Assembly: GCA_030528565.1 (NCBI GenBank)
Contig: JAUMYP010000012.1
Coordinates: forward strand, 1,494 to 60,705
Direction of reading: 5' to 3'
DNA length: 59,212 bases
DNA from: Pseudomonadota bacterium
Lineage (GTDB): Bacteria; Pseudomonadota; Gammaproteobacteria; Xanthomonadales; Xanthomonadaceae
Made by a program: the position numbers and the translations under genes. Below are positions 54,246 through 59,212 of this stretch, in pieces. The notes below the pieces were generated by a model that saw nothing but the letters and a program-made list of their open reading frames with translations, searched no databases and had not been told where the DNA came from. Each line of letters starts with the position of its first letter. The first letter of the stretch is position 1.

Positions 54246-55295
54246 ATGTCCGTAGCCACCCTCGGCCAAAGCCCCGTCCGTCATGACTGGACGCGCGAAG
54301 AAATCAGTGCACTGTTTGCGTTGCCGTTCACCGAGCTGCTGTTCCGCGCCGCCCGCGTGCACCGCGAGTATTTCAATGCCGACGAGGTGCAAGTCTCCAC
54401 CCTGCTGTCGGTCAAGACCGGCGGCTGCCCGGAGGACTGCGGTTATTGCCCGCAGGCGCAGCGTTATCACACCGGCGTCAATGCCACCAAGCTGATGGCC
54501 TGCGAGGAGGTGCTGGAAAAAGCCCGCCAGGCCAAGGCCGCCGGTGCCAGCCGGTTCTGCATGGGCGCGGCCTGGCGCAGCCCGAAAGACCGTGATATTC
54601 CGAAAGTGGCGGAGATGATTGCCGGGGTGAAGGCGCTGGGGCTGGAGACCTGTGCCACGCTTGGCATGCTGAGCGATACCCAGGCCAGGGCGCTGAAGGA
54701 TGCCGGGCTGGATTATTACAACCACAATCTGGACACCGCGCCGGATTTTTACGGCGACATCATCACTACCCGCGAATATCAGGACCGCCTGGACACGCTG
54801 AGCCATGTGCGCGATGCCGGGCTGAAAACCTGCTGCGGTGGCATTGTCGGCATGGGCGAGTCGCGCCAGCAGCGCGCCGGGTTGTTGCACACGCTCGCCA
54901 CCCTGCCCGCGCACCCGGATTCGGTGCCCATCAACCGGCTGGTGCGGGTCGCCGGTACGCCGCTGGCCGAAGAAAAGGAACTCGACCCGTTTGAATTTGT
55001 ACGCACCATTGCCGTGGCGCGCATCATCATGCCGCGCTCGATGGTGCGGCTCTCGGCCGGACGCGAAACCATGAGCGATGAATTGCAGGCGCTGTGCTTC
55101 CTGGCTGGCGCCAATTCCATCTTCCACGGCGAAAAACTGCTGACCACGGCCAACCCGGAAACGAGCCGCGATGAAAAGCTGTTCGCGCGGCTTGGCCTGA
55201 AACCGATGCCATTTACTGGCGCCGATGTGGATAGCTGTAGTGATACCGTGCATGCCGATATCGTTTTGCCGCAGCAGGATGCGGAGGCCGCATGA
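54246..55295 (+). CDS. bioB: Biotin synthase
   Basis: 349 aa from the ATG at 54246. The radical-SAM cluster motif [12 protein letters not shown] has the CxxxCxxC cysteines. [18 protein letters not shown] and [13 protein letters not shown] are BioB signatures. It inserts sulfur into dethiobiotin. It is the first gene of a five-gene operon in which all neighbours overlap by 4 bp. A longer frame starting at 54114 lies within comF and was rejected. No BirA-type operator was seen in the 43-bp upstream gap. Confidence 0.97.
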   Translation: MSVATLGQSPVRHDWTREEISALFALPFTELLFRAARVHREYFNADEVQVSTLLSVKTGGCPEDCGYCPQAQRYHTGVNATKLMACEEVLEKARQAKAAGASRFCMGAAWRSPKDRDIPKVAEMIAGVKALGLETCATLGMLSDTQARALKDAGLDYYNHNLDTAPDFYGDIITTREYQDRLDTLSHVRDAGLKTCCGGIVGMGESRQQRAGLLHTLATLPAHPDSVPINRLVRVAGTPLAEEKELDPFEFVRTIAVARIIMPRSMVRLSAGRETMSDELQALCFLAGANSIFHGEKLLTTANPETSRDEKLFARLGLKPMPFTGADVDSCSDTVHADIVLPQQDAEAA

Positions 55296-56491
55296 GTCGC
55301 CCATCGCTGTTTGAACGCACCAACGCTGCCCGGGCAGAACGGGAAAGCCGCCAGCTGCGCCGCAAGCGGCTGAGCGTGGAACGCCGCGATGGCATCCGCA
55401 TGGAAGTGGCTGGCCGCTGGCTGATGTCGTTTTGCAGCAATGACTATCTGGGGCTGGCCCAGCATTTTTCCGTCACCACGGCATTGCAGGATGAATCCGC
55501 CCACAGCGGCGCCAGCGGTAGCGCCTCGCATCTGGTTTGCGGTCACCACGCACTGCATGCGCGCCTGGAAAACGAAATGGCCGACTGGCTGCAAGTCCCT
55601 GCGGCGCTGCTGTTTTCCAATGGCTGGATGGCAAACCTGGCGGTGATTCAGTCCCTGCTGGGGGAAGACGACCTGTGCGTGCAGGACCGCCTGAACCATG
55701 CCAGCCTGATTGACGGCGCGCGGCTGGCCGGCTGCAAGCTGCGCCGCTATCCGCATGCCGATGCCGAAGGCGCGCTGCGGCAACTGCGCAGCCTGCCCGA
55801 AGCTGCGGCCATGCTTGTCACCGATGGCGTGTTCAGCATGGATGGCGATATCGCCCCGCTGCGCGAGCTGGCCATCGTTGCGCATATGCAGCAGGCACTG
55901 CTGTATGTCGATGATGCGCATGGCATTGGCGTGGTCGGCCACGACGGTCACGGCAGCGTGGCTGCCGCCCAGCTCGGCGTGAAAGAAGTCCCGCTGCAGA
56001 TGGTGACACTGGGCAAGGCGCTGGGCAGTGCCGGCGCCGTGGTCGCCGGCGATGCCGAACTGATTGGACACCTGGCCGAAACCGCACGCCCGTATCTCTA
56101 CACCACGGCACTGCCGCCAGCACAGGCCGCAGCCAGCCTGGCCGCCATCAAGATGGCGCGCCGCGACCACTGGCGGCGGGAAAAATTGCAGGGGCTGACC
56201 TTGCGCTTCCGCAATGCCGCGCTACGCGAGGGCTTCGAGCTGCTGGACTCCTCCACGCCCATCCAGCCACTGCTATGCGGCAGCGCCAGGCAAGCACTTG
56301 CCATGGCCGAAAGCCTGAACCAGCAAGGCTTTCTGGTCAGCGCCATCCGCCCGCCCACGGTGCCGGAAAACGGCGCGCGGCTGCGCATCACCTTCTCTGC
56401 ACTGCATAGCCCCGAAGACATCGACCATCTGGTTGAGGCACTGCTGCGCGCGCGTGATTACGCCATGCAGTCGTCCGCACAGCCGATATGA
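55292..56491 (+). CDS. bioF: 8-amino-7-oxononanoate synthase
   Basis: 399 aa. PLP enzyme: [30 protein letters not shown] and the Lys of [10 protein letters not shown] are in the BioF order. It makes KAPA from pimeloyl-ACP and alanine. It overlaps bioB and the following transporter gene by ATGA each. Confidence 0.96.
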   Translation: MSRPSLFERTNAARAERESRQLRRKRLSVERRDGIRMEVAGRWLMSFCSNDYLGLAQHFSVTTALQDESAHSGASGSASHLVCGHHALHARLENEMADWLQVPAALLFSNGWMANLAVIQSLLGEDDLCVQDRLNHASLIDGARLAGCKLRRYPHADAEGALRQLRSLPEAAAMLVTDGVFSMDGDIAPLRELAIVAHMQQALLYVDDAHGIGVVGHDGHGSVAAAQLGVKEVPLQMVTLGKALGSAGAVVAGDAELIGHLAETARPYLYTTALPPAQAAASLAAIKMARRDHWRREKLQGLTLRFRNAALREGFELLDSSTPIQPLLCGSARQALAMAESLNQQGFLVSAIRPPTVPENGARLRITFSALHSPEDIDHLVEALLRARDYAMQSSAQPI

Positions 56492-57471
56492 GCTCCGGCC
56501 GGGTACTGGCTGCCGTCGCCATCGCCCTGGCCTCGGCGCTGTTTTTCACCCTGACCTATGTGTTGAACCGCGCCAGTGCCATTGACGGCGGCCATTGGGC
56601 GTGGACCGCCAGCTTGCGCTATTTCATCACCCTGCCGTTGTTGCTGCCCCTGCTGCGCGGACGGATACGCCCGGTGTTGGCCGCCATCAAACAGTCCCCC
56701 TGGCCATGGCTGGGCTATAGCGCGCTTGGCTTTGTGCTGTTTTACTGCCTGCTGTCATTCGCGGCCGATAGCGGCCCGTCATGGCTGGTGGCCGGCAGCT
56801 TCCAGTTCACCGTGATTGCCGGCATGCTCTGCGCGCCGTTCTTGTACCGCGATGCGCGCCGCAAAGTGCCGCCTGCGGCCTGGCTGATTGCGCTTGCCAT
56901 CCTTGCCGGGGTGCTGCTGATGCAGCTCTCCCACGCCGAGGGCGGGCTGGATGCTGCTGCCAGCCTGGCGCTGGTTTGCGTACTGGCAAGCGCGGTGCTG
57001 TATCCGCTGGGCAACCGGCTGTTGCTGCTGCATCTGGAAAAAACCGGGCAAGACCTGGACGCCAGCCAGCGGGTGTTCGGCATGACCCTGGCCAGCCAGC
57101 CGCTATGGCTGCTGGTGGCCGCCCATGCCTGGCGGCAGGCCGGTGCGCCTTCTGCCGGACAAATCCTGCTGGCCAGCGGCGTAGCCCTCTGTGCCGGGGT
57201 GATTGCCACCATCCTGTTCTTCAAGGCTACCGGCATGGTGCGTGACAATCCCACCGCGCTGGCCGCTGCCGAGGCCATGCAGGCCGCCGAACTGATATTT
57301 GCCGCGCTGCTCGGCGTGCTGTTTCTGGGCGAAGCCTGGCCGCGTGGCGGCGCACTATATGGCAGCTTGCTCATCATCGCGGGCATCGTGCTGTTTGCCT
57401 GGCTCGCTGCCCGCCCACGCCTGCAAGACCGGCGTGAAAACTGCGTACTACGGACTGACCACGGCACATGA
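56488..57471 (+). CDS. DMT-superfamily (EamA/EmrE-like) transporter inside the biotin operon
   Basis: 327 aa. Nine or ten hydrophobic helices in two repeated halves. The N-terminus [17 protein letters not shown] and the C-terminal [27 protein letters not shown] segment resemble the multidrug-resistance-efflux branch of the DMT superfamily. It overlaps bioF before and bioH after by 4 bp. Transport of biotin or an intermediate is suggested only by position. Confidence 0.85.
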   Translation: MSSGRVLAAVAIALASALFFTLTYVLNRASAIDGGHWAWTASLRYFITLPLLLPLLRGRIRPVLAAIKQSPWPWLGYSALGFVLFYCLLSFAADSGPSWLVAGSFQFTVIAGMLCAPFLYRDARRKVPPAAWLIALAILAGVLLMQLSHAEGGLDAAASLALVCVLASAVLYPLGNRLLLLHLEKTGQDLDASQRVFGMTLASQPLWLLVAAHAWRQAGAPSAGQILLASGVALCAGVIATILFFKATGMVRDNPTALAAAEAMQAAELIFAALLGVLFLGEAWPRGGALYGSLLIIAGIVLFAWLAARPRLQDRRENCVLRTDHGT

Positions 57472-58241
57472 AACTGCATATCCAGACCCACGGCTACGGC
57501 GCCAATGACCTGGTACTCATCCACGGCTGGGCGATGCACAGCGGCGTGTTCGCGCCCCTGCTGCCTTATCTTGAGCACGACTTCCACCTGCATCTGGTGG
57601 ATTTGCCAGGCCACGGCCATTCCCGCGAAAGCACGGTGCCATTGACCCTGGATGCCTGCGTCGATGCCATCGCCACGCAGGTGCCAGAAGGCGCCCTCTG
57701 GTGCGGCTGGTCACTGGGCGGGCTAATCGCCCTGCACGCCGCCGCACGCAGGGTACCGATGCAGGCGCTGGCAATGCTGTGCGCCACACCCTGCTTCGTG
57801 CACCGCGATGACTGGCCACAAGGCATGCCATCACAGCTATTTGCCGATTTCGCCCACGGCCTGCATTACGACTGGCAAGGCACGCTGGACCGCTTTCTGG
57901 CACTGGAAGCATTTGGCTCCGACCACGCCAAAGAAGAACTGCGCAGCCTGCGCGATGCCCTGTTTGCCCGTGGCAAACCGGCGCTGTCGGTGCTCGCCGA
58001 TGGCCTTGACATCCTGCAAAACATCGACCTGCGCCCGTCCCTTGCGCAGCTTGAAACTCCCAGCCTCTGGATAGCCGGCCGCCGCGACCGGCTGGTCAAT
58101 CCGCGCGCCATGCAGGCGGCGGCGGAAGTGATGCGCAACTCGCGCTTTGTAAATATCGAACACGCCGGACATGCGCCGTTCCTGACCCATGCCGATGAAG
58201 TCGCCCACGGCCTTAAACAACTGCTGGAAACACAGCCATGA
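57468..58241 (+). CDS. bioH: Pimeloyl-ACP methyl ester esterase
   Basis: 257 aa. Alpha/beta hydrolase: oxyanion VLIHGWAMH, nucleophile GWSLGG, acid near GRRDRLV and His in EHAGHAPF. BioH removes the methyl group from pimeloyl-ACP methyl ester. Overlaps the transporter and bioC by 4 bp. The fold alone is not specific; the operon and the GWSLGG context support the name. Confidence 0.93.
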   Translation: MKLHIQTHGYGANDLVLIHGWAMHSGVFAPLLPYLEHDFHLHLVDLPGHGHSRESTVPLTLDACVDAIATQVPEGALWCGWSLGGLIALHAAARRVPMQALAMLCATPCFVHRDDWPQGMPSQLFADFAHGLHYDWQGTLDRFLALEAFGSDHAKEELRSLRDALFARGKPALSVLADGLDILQNIDLRPSLAQLETPSLWIAGRRDRLVNPRAMQAAAEVMRNSRFVNIEHAGHAPFLTHADEVAHGLKQLLETQP

Positions 58242-59146
58242 CCCAGGCGATATTCGACACCCGCCAGGTTCGCCGCGCCTTTGGCCGTGCCGCAGCGGGC
58301 TATACACAGGCCTCGGCCATACAGCAGGAAATCGAATCGCGGCTGCTGGAATCACTGGAACATTATCTGGTTCGCCATCACGAAGCCCAACCGCAGCTGC
58401 TCCTTGACCTGGCCTGCGGCCCGGCACGCGCCGCCCATGCGATGCGCGCGCGCTGGCCAAAAGCCCAAATCCTGGCGCTGGATGCCGCCCTGCCAATGCT
58501 GCATGCCGCCCACGCCAATACCCGCAGGCAGTGGCTGCGCCACCGTGAAATCCCGCGCATCGCCGCCGACCTGCGCGCCCTGCCGCTGGCCGATGGCATC
58601 GTCGACTTGCTGTTCTGCAATCTGGCCCTGCAATGGGTGGAAGACCTGCCCGCCACATTTGCCGAATTCCGCCGGGTGATGCGCCCCGGCGGCCTGCTGC
58701 TGCTCTCCACCTTTGGCAGCGAAACCCTCATCGAGCTGCGCGAAGCATTTGCTGCCGCCGACCACAGCCCGCATGTCAGCCCATTCACCACTATCGCCGC
58801 ATTCGGTGATACGCTCATCAATGCCGGTTTCCGCGAGCCGGTGCTCGACCGCGATGTGTTTATCGAGCACAAACCCGACTTCAGCGCCGTACTGCATAGC
58901 CTCAAAGCCATGGGCGCCACCAATGCCCTCCACACCCGCCGCAGCACGCTAAGCGGCCGCCAACGCTTTGCCGCCGCCGCCGCCGCACATCCGCGCAATA
59001 GCGACGGCAGCCTGCCGATGCGCTGGGAAGCCATCTACGCCCAGGCCTGGGCACCGGAGGCTGGCACCCCCATCCGCGACAGCGCGGGCGAAATCGCCCA
59101 TATCCCGGTATCGCGTATCCCCATCCGCCGCAAAAACAGCAGTTAA
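58238..59146 (+). CDS. bioC: Malonyl-ACP O-methyltransferase
   Basis: 302 aa. SAM-binding LLDLACGPARAAHAM near 50, then DLLFCNLALQWVEDLP and GGLLLLSTFG as in BioC. Methylates malonyl-ACP to start pimeloyl synthesis. It is the last gene of the operon, 13 bp before the converging mnmE tail. Confidence 0.93.
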   Translation: MTQAIFDTRQVRRAFGRAAAGYTQASAIQQEIESRLLESLEHYLVRHHEAQPQLLLDLACGPARAAHAMRARWPKAQILALDAALPMLHAAHANTRRQWLRHREIPRIAADLRALPLADGIVDLLFCNLALQWVEDLPATFAEFRRVMRPGGLLLLSTFGSETLIELREAFAAADHSPHVSPFTTIAAFGDTLINAGFREPVLDRDVFIEHKPDFSAVLHSLKAMGATNALHTRRSTLSGRQRFAAAAAAHPRNSDGSLPMRWEAIYAQAWAPEAGTPIRDSAGEIAHIPVSRIPIRRKNSS

Positions 59147-59159
59147 ATCAGCTTGCTTG

Positions 59160-59212
59160 TCACTTGCCAATACAAAAGGTGCTGAAAATCGCACCCAGCA
59201 AATCGTCCGGCA
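59160..59212 (-). CDS. mnmE: 3' end of tRNA modification GTPase MnmE (partial)
   Basis: The last 17 codons and stop (reading leftward from the right edge) give a C-terminus ending LLGAIFSTFCIGK, the highly conserved MnmE tail with its catalytic Cys. The rest lies to the right of the window. Confidence 0.93.
   Translation of the reverse strand, partial: PDDLLGAIFSTFCIGK

Overview
The window reads as chromosomal DNA of a gammaproteobacterium, most likely a Xanthomonadaceae/Lysobacteraceae relative. The grounds are a GC-rich, densely packed gene layout; the mpl-adk-PPi-phosphofructokinase neighbourhood with a short adenylate kinase; a comF/bioB-bioF-bioH-bioC block; and protein sequences that look xanthomonad. 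The genus is an inference and cannot be fixed by eye. No CRISPR array, rRNA, intact insertion sequence or prophage is visible.

Layout. 1-7995 (minus): a three-gene envelope operon. It encodes an outer-membrane beta-barrel with an N-terminal invasin-type Ig domain, an OmpA-type peptidoglycan-binding protein, and a very large secreted protein with DUF11/SdrD-B-like modules that runs off the left edge. 8466-9515 (minus): a TonB-C-domain lipoprotein. 9674-20241 (minus): a complete cbb3 oxidase cluster, ccoN-O-Q-P-orf98-ccoG-ccoH-DUF4274-ccoI-ccoS-TauE/SafE-fnr, with a near-consensus FNR box placed for a class II promoter in front of ccoN. 20595-29670: a YqjD/ElaB-like protein, hrpB (whose 3' end is tandemly duplicated), tatD, a YgiW-like OB-fold protein and a two-gene RND efflux system. 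29768-35239: a diguanylate cyclase, an SDR epimerase, a YadGH-type ABC exporter, a ferredoxin-NADP reductase and a Dam-like methylase.

35240-39974 (plus): a decayed fragment of a hydrolase/ABC-ATPase pair, followed by an intact operon: four-TM protein, XRE regulator, secreted alpha/beta hydrolase, NatA-like ATPase and NatB-like permease. Its promoter carries two copies of one inverted repeat. 40033-50954: housekeeping and envelope genes (a mechanosensitive-channel-like protein, ppa, a phospholipase D-like protein, lipoproteins, an M1 aminopeptidase, mpl, adk, PPi-PFK, DUF167). 50905-52404: an AT-rich insert beside tRNA-Arg(CCG) with two unfamiliar genes, a five-CxxC protein and a small membrane protein. 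52573-59212: ubiA, comF, a tightly overlapping biotin operon (bioB-bioF-DMT transporter-bioH-bioC), and the 3' tail of mnmE.

How they work together. The largest coherent unit is microaerobic respiration: FNR at the end of the cco cluster probably controls ccoN through the box upstream, and CcoI/CcoS/CcoG/CcoH and the SafE-like protein supply copper and assembly functions. Biotin synthesis forms a second unit. The least understood parts are the barrel/OmpA/DUF11 surface operon, the XRE-controlled hydrolase/exporter operon with its decayed neighbour copy, the AT-rich insert at the tRNA, and the extra genes placed inside the cbb3 and biotin operons.
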